In this document: in pieces, positions 35,803 through 47,016 of the stretch
Position numbering within the stretch: position 1 is the first letter of the stretch
Layout: each line of letters starts with the position of its first letter
DNA from: an uncultured Sphingopyxis sp.
GTDB taxonomy: Bacteria; Pseudomonadota; Alphaproteobacteria; Sphingomonadales; Sphingomonadaceae
Assembly (NCBI GenBank): GCA_936933955.1
Contig: CAKZIN010000095.1
Coordinates: 29,039-93,038, forward strand
Direction: 5' to 3'
DNA length: 64,000 bases
The notes under the pieces: model-generated
The model's database searches: none
What the model saw: only the letters and a program-made list of their open reading frames with translations
Told to the model about the DNA's origin: nothing
Made by a program: the position numbers and the translations under genes

Positions 35803-36800
35803 GCCTCGAGCCCCACCGCGCGGCGTCGCGATGCGACTTCCTGCTTGTGCGCGGCGCGCCAGGCAATCAGTCGGCGCAGCCCCTCGTCCAGATCGATCTG
35901 CGCTCTATAGCCAATCTGCTGCGCTGCCTTATCAGGACAGCCGATGCGATTGCGTACCAACGTCGCTTGGCTGCGTTCCGCATACCGGATCGGCTGATCG
36001 CTGCCGGTCAAAGTGAGCAGTTTCTCAGCCAGTTCTTTGAGACTGGTACGGAGGCCGGTTCCGACATTATAAAACTCGTCAGTCGCATCCGAAGTCATCG
36101 CGCATACGTTCGCATGTGCGCAATCCTCAACCGCGACGAAATCGAAAGCCTCCGATCCGTCACCGAGAATGGTCGGCGCTTCACCACGGTCGATCGCGTC
36201 GAGCATCTTCATAATCACCGCGATGTACGCGCCGTGATAGTCCTGCCGCGGCCCGTAGACGTTCATGTATCGCAATCCGACGAAATTGAGGCCGTAGCGA
36301 TGGTGAAAGGATCGCGCCATGGCTTCACCGGCGATCTTGGTAGCGCCATAGAAGTTTTTGTTCAGGAACGGATGATCCTCTGCCATCGGCTCGGTGACCG
36401 CATCTCCGTACACCGATGCGGAAGACGAGTAGACGAGACGCGAGACGTTTTTCTTCACGCAGGCCTGGAGAACATTGAACGTGCCTTCAATGTTCACGTT
36501 GAAGGCGCTCTGCGGAAATTCATGGCACTGCAGCAGCCAAAGCGCTGCAAAGTGGAACACGCCATCCGCGCCTTCGAAGGCGCTTTCGAGAATGTCCGGC
36601 TGGCAAATGTCGCCCCCGACCTCGTAGATACGCACTCTCGGATCTTTGAGCGCCTGCTCGAGGTTGCCGAGTGAACCGCGCGCGAAATTGTCGTAAATGA
36701 CAATCTCTCCGACGTCCTGCGCCGTCAGCTTGTCGACCGTGTGCGAGCCAATCAGTCCCGCACCTCCAACAACGACGAGTTTTTTCCCTTTGATATCCAT
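35799..36800 (-). CDS. NAD-dependent sugar epimerase/dehydratase
   Basis: An extended SDR of 333 residues acting on nucleotide sugars. It has GGAGLIGSHTVDKL (NAD loop), VYSSSASVYGD and the catalytic Tyr/Lys in FYGATKIAGEA, with GLRYMNVYGPRQDYHGAYIAV and DFVAVEDCAHA. A tryptophan-leucine-rich stretch FAALWLLQCHEFP replaces the usual AAQ region. This could be a C4 epimerase or a dehydratase that makes the keto substrate for the next aminotransferase. An ATG at 36800 gives a one-base overlap with the wbpE stop and is preferred; a GTG at 36803 would give a four-base overlap. Confidence 0.82.
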   Translation of the reverse strand: MDIKGKKLVVVGGAGLIGSHTVDKLTAQDVGEIVIYDNFARGSLGNLEQALKDPRVRIYEVGGDICQPDILESAFEGADGVFHFAALWLLQCHEFPQSAFNVNIEGTFNVLQACVKKNVSRLVYSSSASVYGDAVTEPMAEDHPFLNKNFYGATKIAGEAMARSFHHRYGLNFVGLRYMNVYGPRQDYHGAYIAVIMKMLDAIDRGEAPTILGDGSEAFDFVAVEDCAHANVCAMTSDATDEFYNVGTGLRTSLKELAEKLLTLTGSDQPIRYAERSQATLVRNRIGCPDKAAQQIGYRAQIDLDEGLRRLIAWRAAHKQEVASRRRAVGLEA

Positions 36801-37908
36801 CACGCTTTCCCGAAAAACCGTCGCACGGTTGAAATGATATAGTTCTGCTGCTCGACGCTAAGGTCGGCGCTCATCGGCAAGCTGACGACTTCATCAGCAA
36901 GGCGTTGGGCCACGGGCGTGGAATTGAGCCCACCGAAAGGCAGATAGGCCGGCTGGGCATTGAGCGGCACCGGATAGTGGACTGCCGTTGGAACGCCCGC
37001 GTCTTTTAGTGCAGCGACGAAACTTTCGCGATCGCCCACACGCACAGTGAACTGGCCCCATACGGAGGTGCGATCGGGAGCGACGGAAATGCGCGTCAGA
37101 TCCGGCTCAAGATCCTCGAATGCCTCGAGATAGCGCGCGCTGATGTTGGCGCGGTCGGTCACCTCCTGAGCAAACCGCTCGAATTTCGCGAGGACGATGG
37201 CGCACTGCAGCGTGTCCATCCGTCCGCCCACGCCGATGCGTGTATGAACGTAACGCTTGCTTTGTCCATGGACGCGTATCTCGCGGAGCGCCTGTGCCAG
37301 GCTCTCGTCGGCCGTAAAGATGGCACCGCCGTCGCCGTAGCAGCCCAGGGGCTTGGAGGGGAAAAAGCTGGTGACGCCGATGGTGCTGACGCCGCAACTG
37401 CGACGTCCGCGATACTGCGCCCCAAAGCTTTGCGCCGCATCTTCGATAACGGGCAGCCCATGTTCCGCAGCGATTGCGTCGATCGCCGCCATATCGGCCA
37501 TCTGACCGTAAAGACTGACCGGCATGATGGCGCGCGTGCGAGGGGTGATCGCGGCGGCGATTTGACGTTCGTCGAGAAGCGCATCGCTGCTTCGCACGTC
37601 AACCCAGACAGGGGTCGCACCCACCAGCGCGATGACCTCGCCAGTTGCGGCAAAGGTAAACGGTGTGGTGATCACCTCGTCGCCCGGACCGATACCGAGC
37701 GCCATAAGGGCCATTAACAGACCTTCGGTCCCGCTCGCGCAAGTGACACAGTGGCGGCCATCGCCAACGAACGTAGCGAGCGCGGATTCAAGCTCCGCCA
37801 CCTCCGGACCCATGATATACTGCCCGTGCGCCAGAACGGCGTCGATGCGTCCGCGGATTGCGGGTTCGAGCGCACCAAACTGCGCTTTGAGATCGATGAA
37901 AGGAATGT

Positions 37909-37912
<4 letters not shown>
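36800..37912 (-). CDS. wbpE: UDP-2-acetamido-2-deoxy-ribo-hexuluronate aminotransferase (WbpE/WlbC type)
   Basis: Transaminates the 3-keto group of UDP-GlcNAc-3-ulosonic acid to give UDP-GlcNAc3NA, using PLP. The 370-residue protein begins [10 protein letters not shown] and has [47 protein letters not shown] and the PLP lysine at residue 187 in [15 protein letters not shown], the signature of the WbpE/WlbC branch. The GTG at 37912 overlaps the wbpD stop (GTGA). It stands next to WbpB and WbpD homologues, the partners that make its substrate and acetylate its product. Confidence 0.92.
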
Positions 37913-40762
<2,850 letters not shown>

Positions 40763-40948
40763 AAAATTGCCACGACGTTTCGCCGTGGCAGACAAACTCT
40801 ACCACCGTGCCCACCGCCCGCTCCCCTCGAGGTCGCCGGGGCGCTGCCCTTTTGAAAGGCAAACTGCAACGGCGCGCGCCTTACCCCAACGCGCAGGCGG
40901 CACACAAGCAAACATTGACCCCCCGCGCCGTTCACCTAAAGGCGCGGA
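40763..40948. promoter_or_regulatory. Divergent promoter region between the 21-gene array and the ligase gene
   Basis: These 186 bases separate two divergently transcribed genes and must hold both promoters unless starts are misplaced. Two hairpins flank the starts: TGCCACG/CGTGGCA (40768-40774 and 40784-40790, 9-base loop) directly before the array's first gene, and CGCGCC/GGCGCG (40924-40929 and 40941-40946) directly before the ATG at 40949. No -35/-10 pair can be assigned with confidence. Both hairpins could affect access to the start codons. Confidence 0.5.
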
Positions 40949-42382
40949 ATGACCATCTTCGACTGGCGGTCGCCGATCCGCAGTGCCGATCCTTCCGCCC
41001 GTCGTTTCGTATCGCTGCCGCTCGCTTTGCTCCTCGTTGCGCTGTTCAGCGCTTTCACGATTGGTGGGGGTGCGCGAAGCGACATCGTGTCTTTGCTGTT
41101 GTTGCGTCCCATCGCGGCGATCGTTGCCATCCTTGCGCTTTGGCGAGTGTCTGGCCGGGACGTCGCCAACCACCGCGCGATCGTGGTCATGATGGTGAGC
41201 GCCATTGCGCTGCTGGCGATGCACCTCGTGCCGCTGCCAGCGAAACTTTGGCAGAGTTTGCCCGACAGGGGTCTCGTCGTCGCGCTCGAGCGCCTCGCGG
41301 GCCTCGAAAATCACTGGCGCCCCTTTACGCTCACCCCTGCCGAAGGTTGGAACGCGCTGTTGGCGATGCTGATACCGTTCGCGGTCCTACTTGCCGGCAT
41401 GCAAACGCGTCGCGGCGATCTGGCCAAGGTGGTGACGTGGCTTATCGGCCTCGGCCTTCTCAGCGCAGTAATCGGACTTTTGCAGATGCTGGGCGGTCCT
41501 GGCAGCCCGATCTACTTCTACCGCCACACCAACTGGGGCGCTCCGGTAGGCTTGTTCGCAAACGCCAATCACCAGGCGGTTTTTCTTGCCGCGCTCGTCC
41601 CCGCGCTTGCGGTGGCTGGCCGCCAGCGCGGCCGTAAGGGGCAGGACGTACGTTCTCAGACCGACTGGCGACGCTGGCTTGCGCTGTGCATCGGAGCGCT
41701 ATTCATCACGATTATCGTACTCACCGGCTCGCGGGCCGGGGTGCTTGCTCTCGCTCTTGGGCTGATGAGCATCGTCTGGCTGCGTCCATCCGTTGGCGCC
41801 GCCACAACCTCTGCCAGCCGGTGGGCAATCGTAGCAGCTGGGGGGGCTGCGATTGCGGCCCTCGCGGTTGCGTTGCGTGGCGAGGCCTTGCTCGGCGCCT
41901 TTTCGAGTTCAGGCTCAGCAGCCGGTCGCACGGAATTCTGGCCGCAGGTGTGGGCGATGGCGCAGCGCCACCTGCCGCTCGGGGCCGGATCGGGCTCCTT
42001 TGCTGACGTATACCAGATCCACGAGTCGGCTGCCGACCTTTCCCCCAACTACCTCAATCACGCTCACAATGATTGGCTGGAGGTCCTCGCCACGCTCGGC
42101 GTGCCGGGAGCGGCGCTGGCGCTTGTTGGACTGGGCTGGACTTTGACCCACGGGTGGCGATTGCATCGCATGGCTGCCGCTACGGCAACTTCTCCCGCTG
42201 GCGACGGCCTCGAGAGCGTGACGCTCGGCCGCTTGGGGGTAGTCATTATTCTCATTTTTGCTGTCGCGAGCGTGTTCGACTACCCGTTGAGGACGCCATC
42301 CCTGTCCGCTTTGCTCGTCGTTGCCGCCTTGTTTGCTCAAACGCCTTTCCGAGCGACGAGCGCCCCAGCGCGCGTGGGCTAA
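40949..42382 (+). CDS. O-antigen ligase/polymerase family (Wzy_C domain) membrane protein
   Basis: A 477-residue inner membrane protein with about ten hydrophobic helices and the family's periplasmic loop carrying YLNHAHNDWLEVLATLGVPGA, the HxHNxxLE-type Wzy_C motif. Members either ligate polysaccharide to lipid A-core (WaaL) or polymerise repeat units (Wzy), or glycosylate proteins. ATG 40949 follows a purine-rich GCGCGGA. It is the only gene of the locus on the plus strand and ends in a CTAA overlap with the convergent FAD enzyme gene. Ligase versus polymerase cannot be decided from sequence. Confidence 0.87.
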   Translation: MTIFDWRSPIRSADPSARRFVSLPLALLLVALFSAFTIGGGARSDIVSLLLLRPIAAIVAILALWRVSGRDVANHRAIVVMMVSAIALLAMHLVPLPAKLWQSLPDRGLVVALERLAGLENHWRPFTLTPAEGWNALLAMLIPFAVLLAGMQTRRGDLAKVVTWLIGLGLLSAVIGLLQMLGGPGSPIYFYRHTNWGAPVGLFANANHQAVFLAALVPALAVAGRQRGRKGQDVRSQTDWRRWLALCIGALFITIIVLTGSRAGVLALALGLMSIVWLRPSVGAATTSASRWAIVAAGGAAIAALAVALRGEALLGAFSSSGSAAGRTEFWPQVWAMAQRHLPLGAGSGSFADVYQIHESAADLSPNYLNHAHNDWLEVLATLGVPGAALALVGLGWTLTHGWRLHRMAAATATSPAGDGLESVTLGRLGVVIILIFAVASVFDYPLRTPSLSALLVVAALFAQTPFRATSAPARVG

Positions 42383-43479
42383 CCCAGCATATCCCGCACC
42401 GTCTCAGCGAGCGAAAGGCTTGTAGTGAGGCCCGGGCTCTCGATGCCGTAGAGCGCAAAGAGGCCTGCGATGTCAGTCTGTGCCGGGCCATGGATCAAGA
42501 AGTCGGCATCTTCTCCATCAGCACCGCGTATTTTCGGTCGGACCCCTGCATAAGCGGGCGCGAGCCATTCGGATCGAACCGTCGGCCAATAACGTGCGAT
42601 GGCCTGCGTGAACGCGTCGATTCGGTCAGTCGCGACCGTGTAGTCCAGGCCGACCACAGGCTCGGTATCCGGCCCAAATCTCGCTGCACCAGCCAAGTCG
42701 AGCGTCGCGTGGACACCGAGACCGCCTGGCACCGGGACCGGGTAAATAAGGTGCCGAAACGGTGCTCTGCGCATGAGACTGAAGTAGTTCCCCTTGAGTT
42801 CGAACGTTTCGGGCACGTTCCTCGCGCCGGCACGTCGCATCAGCGGCGCGGAACCATGACCGCCGGCGACCACGACTTGATCGGCAGCGAAGCGATACGC
42901 TTCGCCTTGGCTGCTACCTGAGACCTCCAGCGATGCTCCGGGGTAGATGGCGTCGACCTCGCTGCCCCACGCAAAGAGCGCGCCGTGTGCTTCTGCGTCT
43001 CCAATCATGCTCAGCATGAAGGAATGGCTGTCGATGATGCCGGTGGAGGGGGACAACAGCGCGCCGACGCCAAGGACCTCGGGTTCGAGCCGCGACAGTT
43101 CCACAGCATCGATCCGGCGCAGTGCTGCGTCGTCGGCGACGCCGTTCGCAGCGGCACGCTCCTCGATCCGATCAAGGGTGGGGAATTCTGACTCGTCCGC
43201 CGCCACGATCAGCTTGCCGAGCCGTCGATGAGCGATGCCCCGTGTCACGCAATAGTCGTAGAGCATGTCGCGGCCGCGTACACAGTGGTAAGCCTTCGCA
43301 CTCCCGGGGCGGTAATAGATACCGGCGTGGATCACCTCGCTGTTGCGCGAGCTGGTTTCCATCCCCGGCCCGTCGTAACGTTCGACGACGACGACCTGCC
43401 GCCCGGACACTGCGAGCGCGCGGGCGATCGCGATGCCGACGACACCTCCGCCGATGACGAGTACGTCGATTTTATCCAT
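42379..43479 (-). CDS. LhgO-like FAD-dependent oxidoreductase
   Basis: A DAO-type flavoprotein of 366 residues similar to L-2-hydroxyglutarate dehydrogenase/oxidase. The FAD motif VLVIGGGVVGIAIARAL is at residues 6-22; SSRNSEVIHAGIYYRPGS, STGIIDSHSFMLSM and the C-terminal YGIESPGLTTSLSLAE are typical of the LhgO group. L-2-hydroxyglutarate is a by-product of 2-oxoglutarate reduction, and WbpB-type enzymes reduce 2-oxoglutarate to 2-hydroxyglutarate when they recycle NADH; a salvage role for that product is an attractive inference. It overlaps the GT4 gene by eight bases and ends the Wza-Wzc operon. Confidence 0.85.
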   Translation of the reverse strand: MDKIDVLVIGGGVVGIAIARALAVSGRQVVVVERYDGPGMETSSRNSEVIHAGIYYRPGSAKAYHCVRGRDMLYDYCVTRGIAHRRLGKLIVAADESEFPTLDRIEERAAANGVADDAALRRIDAVELSRLEPEVLGVGALLSPSTGIIDSHSFMLSMIGDAEAHGALFAWGSEVDAIYPGASLEVSGSSQGEAYRFAADQVVVAGGHGSAPLMRRAGARNVPETFELKGNYFSLMRRAPFRHLIYPVPVPGGLGVHATLDLAGAARFGPDTEPVVGLDYTVATDRIDAFTQAIARYWPTVRSEWLAPAYAGVRPKIRGADGEDADFLIHGPAQTDIAGLFALYGIESPGLTTSLSLAETVRDMLG

Positions 43480-44629
43480 GCGCCACTGAACCCGGCTCGG
43501 TTGCGGGCGACAGCGCCGCGATGATTTCCCGGTTTACGTTGTGCACGTCGTATTTGCGTTCGGCTGCTTCGCGCGAGGCAGCGCCCATCCTTTCGATCCG
43601 GGCAAGATCACCGGCAAGATTCGCCATCGCGCGCGCCAACGCGGGAACGTCGCGAGGCGGCACCAGCACACCGTTGACGCCACATTCGACCGTTTCGCGA
43701 CACCCGGGCGCATCTGTCGTGATGATCGGTCGTCCCATCGCCATGGCCTCCAAGACGGAACGCGGAGTTCCCTCGCGGTAGCTTGGCAAAACATAGACGT
43801 GCGCTGCTGCAATGGCGGGGCGTACGTCGGCAAGTTCGCCCAGCCAGACGATATCACCGTCCGTCTGCCAACCTCGCACCTCTTCCGCGCGAATTGCGTC
43901 CAATTGTGACGCGAGGCCGCCAACCAGCGTACATCGTACCGCGAGGCCCTCGGCCCGAAGCCTTCGCGCGGCGGCGGCGTATTCACGCACACCCTTCTCG
44001 CCCAGCAATCGGGCGATCATCAAGAAGTTGACGGGGGGAGGGGGGAAAGGTTGGGGCGCGAAGGCATCCAGTCTTACGCCTGATCCATTGATGACAGCGG
44101 TGGGAGTATCTCCGGGGAGTAGTCCCTCCGCTTGGAAGTCTTGGCGATCGTCCGGGTTTTGAAATAGCACCACGTCGGCGTACCGAAGTGCAAAGCGATA
44201 GAGCGCAAGGGCGATCCGGCGCAAGAGGGCACGCCCACCGCCTGTAGGCGCAGCAAAAGTATAGCCGAGTCCTGTTATCAGCGCGACGCGCCGCGGGACG
44301 CTTGCCAGCCTCCCAGCGATCATGCCCCATATGACCGGCTTGATGGTGTAGACGAGCATGGCATCCGGACGGACCGCTCGCAAAAGGCGACAAAGCGCCA
44401 CTGTCGCGGTCAGGTCACTTAGGGGATTTAGACCCGCGCGCCTGAACGGCACGTCCCAAATGCGAACGTTCCGTTCAGTGAGCCAATCCGCAGTCGCTTT
44501 GTCCGCCCGAAGGTCTGGCGCGAACGCATGCACCTCGTGACCCGCCGCGAGCAGATCTTCGATTAACGCGCCACGGAAATTCCGCAAAGATGACGCGAGC
44601 GAGCCAATGATGGCGACGGATCGGCTCAT
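43472..44629 (-). CDS. GT4-family glycosyltransferase
   Basis: A GT-B fold transferase of 385 residues. The N-terminal half contains RNFRGALIEDLLAAGHEVHAFAPD and VYTIKPVIWGMIAGRLA, found in CapM/PglA-like hexosamine or uronic acid transferases. The C-terminal half has the donor-binding LMIARLLGEKGVREY and the E-x7-E motif in SYREGTPRSVLEAMAMGRPII. It should transfer a UDP-sugar to the lipid-linked intermediate at the inner membrane. It shares one base with the upstream membrane protein gene. Confidence 0.88.
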   Translation of the reverse strand: MSRSVAIIGSLASSLRNFRGALIEDLLAAGHEVHAFAPDLRADKATADWLTERNVRIWDVPFRRAGLNPLSDLTATVALCRLLRAVRPDAMLVYTIKPVIWGMIAGRLASVPRRVALITGLGYTFAAPTGGGRALLRRIALALYRFALRYADVVLFQNPDDRQDFQAEGLLPGDTPTAVINGSGVRLDAFAPQPFPPPPVNFLMIARLLGEKGVREYAAAARRLRAEGLAVRCTLVGGLASQLDAIRAEEVRGWQTDGDIVWLGELADVRPAIAAAHVYVLPSYREGTPRSVLEAMAMGRPIITTDAPGCRETVECGVNGVLVPPRDVPALARAMANLAGDLARIERMGAASREAAERKYDVHNVNREIIAALSPATEPGSVAHG

Positions 44630-45798
44630 TATCGTATGTTCGAAGAAGGTGAAGTTTCCCCCTTAGGAGGACGCAAGTAGGACAACAGCCAAACCAGGAG
44701 CAGAGGAACAAACATCCACTTTTGTCGCGTCGCGATGCCCAAGTTCGCCGTAGTGTTGGCGAGCACGCCCCAAGTCAAAAGACTAAACAGCAATGTTGCG
44801 ACCCACGCGAAATTCGGTAACACGCTTCGCTTTCGACCAAAAATGCTGAAGACTGCAATCGCGACGATCAACAAGAGGACTAGGTTCTCCACACTCGACG
44901 CGAGACCTAGCACGTTGCCTGCATCGACGAAAAGTGGCCGGAACAGGTAGGTAAACAGGCGCACAGGCACCGACATGCCGACAAGGTCCACGGAGCTCCC
45001 GCCCTCCGTATTCGCATTCTGCCGTTGTTCGACGTAGTCGACGAAATCGGCGGTGCCGCTTGCGTTCTCCAGACCGACATACTCGAGCGCGAATTGGAGC
45101 ATGAAGGCGCCCACTGCCGCCGCCAAGAAACCTAGTATGACACGAATGATCACGGCGCTGCGAAGACCGAAAATCAAGGCTCCAGCGAGCGCCACCATCA
45201 TTACGACCGCGATATGCGGGCGCACCAACAGCAATGCGGCTACCGCGAGCAGCATTGCCGGCCATCGCGAAGACGGGCGCAACACCCCCCAAACGGCTAG
45301 GCCGGCAGCGAGGAAAGAGAAGGCGTCCTTACTGATCGCCGCGCTCCAAAAACTGGCGCCCGGGAGGAACAGCAGAAGCGGCAGCCATCGTTGACTCCAC
45401 TTGGCGAGATGGGGCTCGACCTCCGCAAGCGCGCCCGCGAACGCAATCAGCCCTACGGTGCCGATAATGTTGAAAACGGCGAACACGCCCAGATAGGACA
45501 TGCCCAAAGTCGTCGAGAAAAAACCCGTGAAATAAGTGACCGCCAAGGTGCCCGGTCGAAAAAGTTCATAAATATTGCGCGAAGCTTCGAAGTAACCGAT
45601 CGAATCTGCCCCGATGGTCAGACTGATATAAATATAGGCGAGCGCGAATAAGCTGTGCCAGGCATAAAGACCGAGAGCTACCCGAGATCTGATATGGAAG
45701 ACCTTGCTCAACTGATAAACGATCACCGCACCGAGCAAAACAGTCACGGTCGCCGATATGACGTGCCATGCCGACGAAACTAGAGCGACGTCCATCAT
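44629..45798 (-). CDS. Candidate repeat-unit polymerase (Wzy-like membrane protein)
   Basis: A 389-residue membrane protein with about ten hydrophobic segments and no soluble domain. A periplasmic or cytoplasmic loop carries DFVDYVEQRQNANTEGGSSVDLVG. Wzy proteins show little sequence identity; this call rests on size, topology and place between the Wzc gene block and a glycosyltransferase gene. YIYISLTIGADSIGYFEASR near the N-terminus recalls EpsG-type polymerases. If correct, the divergent HAHN-motif protein would be the ligase. Start ATG overlaps the preceding gene by four bases. Confidence 0.6.
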   Translation of the reverse strand: MMDVALVSSAWHVISATVTVLLGAVIVYQLSKVFHIRSRVALGLYAWHSLFALAYIYISLTIGADSIGYFEASRNIYELFRPGTLAVTYFTGFFSTTLGMSYLGVFAVFNIIGTVGLIAFAGALAEVEPHLAKWSQRWLPLLLFLPGASFWSAAISKDAFSFLAAGLAVWGVLRPSSRWPAMLLAVAALLLVRPHIAVVMMVALAGALIFGLRSAVIIRVILGFLAAAVGAFMLQFALEYVGLENASGTADFVDYVEQRQNANTEGGSSVDLVGMSVPVRLFTYLFRPLFVDAGNVLGLASSVENLVLLLIVAIAVFSIFGRKRSVLPNFAWVATLLFSLLTWGVLANTTANLGIATRQKWMFVPLLLVWLLSYLRPPKGETSPSSNIR

Positions 45799-47012
45799 TC
45801 TACCGAGCCAAGGTGCATGCCCTTGAGGCTGAGCATCGTGTCTTCCCGACCGCTACCTCCCATCAGGTCGACCCGGACATCAGCCACATCGCATTGCCTG
45901 GGCAGCGCAAGCGCCATCTTTCCTCTTCGTCCGACGAGGTTGTCGGACGTGACGGTCGTGCCAGCACATGTCGCGGAGACAGTTGCTGCCGCGCCGCTGC
46001 CGCCGCCACTATCCGCAACGGTCCAACTTAGAACGCCGCCGCTATCGGCCACCCAAACAAGCTTGCGCGCCACCGTTCCGCGGGCGAGAGGTCGAGCGGT
46101 GGCGACAAGCTCCACGCCCCCGTCGCGCGAGGGCGAAGCAGCAAACAAGGCCTCGACATCGCTCGTCGAGCTCAATTGCCAATCGACCGGCGGGTATGTG
46201 GCCTCGCGCGAAAAGCCAAGCGAACGCAGCCGCGCGGCGTCCGCACCCGGCAGACGCGGATAAAGACGCGCTAGTCGCGCGTACTCGCGCTCATCCGCGA
46301 GACGTGTGACCACCGTCGCATAGCTATCTCGGTCATACGGGCCGTCAGGGAGCCGGTTGGTTGTCAGCACGAGGTCCGCCCACGGCACGACGCTGCGGCC
46401 GCCACGCGCGGCAGCCTGCACGAAATCGCTGGCCCAGGGTGTGTTCCCGTTCAGATAAGGCGCGAGAGCCGCTCGCGCCTGTGGATTTGCCAGCACGCCC
46501 TGTAGCTGCGCCAGCATCGTAGCACGAAGGCTAGGCTGCACACGCAAGATCGCGTCAAATCGCGCGAGAGTTGCAGGGGCATCGTTACGACGCGCCGCGT
46601 CCTCGAGCAGCCAAGCTTCAACAGCCGGATCTCGTCGAGAAATGCCTTCTGCACCGAGCATGATTTGGCGCGCTGTCGGCATTTGCCGGCGTTGCTGGGC
46701 GACGAGGGCGAATCCTCGCCATGCACGCAGCTCCAGCGGTTCGCCGCGCGCTATGTACCGCGACAGCTGTTCAAGGCCCGCGACATTGGCTTCAGTTGCT
46801 CGCTGACGCACTGCAACCTCACGAGCGAGGTAGGCGCGTTGCCACGCTCCGAAGCTTGCACCCAAAGCAGGGACAGAGAGCGCCGGAATGCCCACGATCG
46901 CGGCGGTGTTGGCAACGCTCAACACTGCAGCCGACGTGAAGGCCAGTGTCAGCGCCACCCGCGCAAGCGAAAATCTTCCGGACTTGCCCGCGCCGGTCTG
47001 ACCGTGGCGCAC
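45795..47012 (-). CDS. Membrane-anchored repeat-rich protein of the Wza-Wzc operon
   Basis: I do not recognise a named family. The 405-residue protein has one N-terminal hydrophobic segment (VALTLAFTSAAVLSVANTAAIVG), then an alpha-helical region to about residue 250 made of short helix pairs with alanine/arginine spacing (LAREVAVRQRATEANVAGLEQLSRY, WLLEDAARRNDAPATLARF), like degenerate TPR/SEL repeats, then a beta-rich C-terminal part with a cysteine pair (SATCAGTTV, LPRQCDVAD). It should face the periplasm. It sits 4 bases after wzc and overlaps the Wzy candidate, so a role in polymerisation, length control or export is plausible but inferred. Confidence 0.6.
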   Translation of the reverse strand: MRHGQTGAGKSGRFSLARVALTLAFTSAAVLSVANTAAIVGIPALSVPALGASFGAWQRAYLAREVAVRQRATEANVAGLEQLSRYIARGEPLELRAWRGFALVAQQRRQMPTARQIMLGAEGISRRDPAVEAWLLEDAARRNDAPATLARFDAILRVQPSLRATMLAQLQGVLANPQARAALAPYLNGNTPWASDFVQAAARGGRSVVPWADLVLTTNRLPDGPYDRDSYATVVTRLADEREYARLARLYPRLPGADAARLRSLGFSREATYPPVDWQLSSTSDVEALFAASPSRDGGVELVATARPLARGTVARKLVWVADSGGVLSWTVADSGGGSGAAATVSATCAGTTVTSDNLVGRRGKMALALPRQCDVADVRVDLMGGSGREDTMLSLKGMHLGSVE

Positions 47013-47016
47013 CAGC

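Noticed and set aside
40763..40948. JUMPstart/ops element for RfaH control of the glycan array
   Set aside because: The ops core GGCGGTAG was not found in this region and RfaH control of this kind is not established in alphaproteobacteria.
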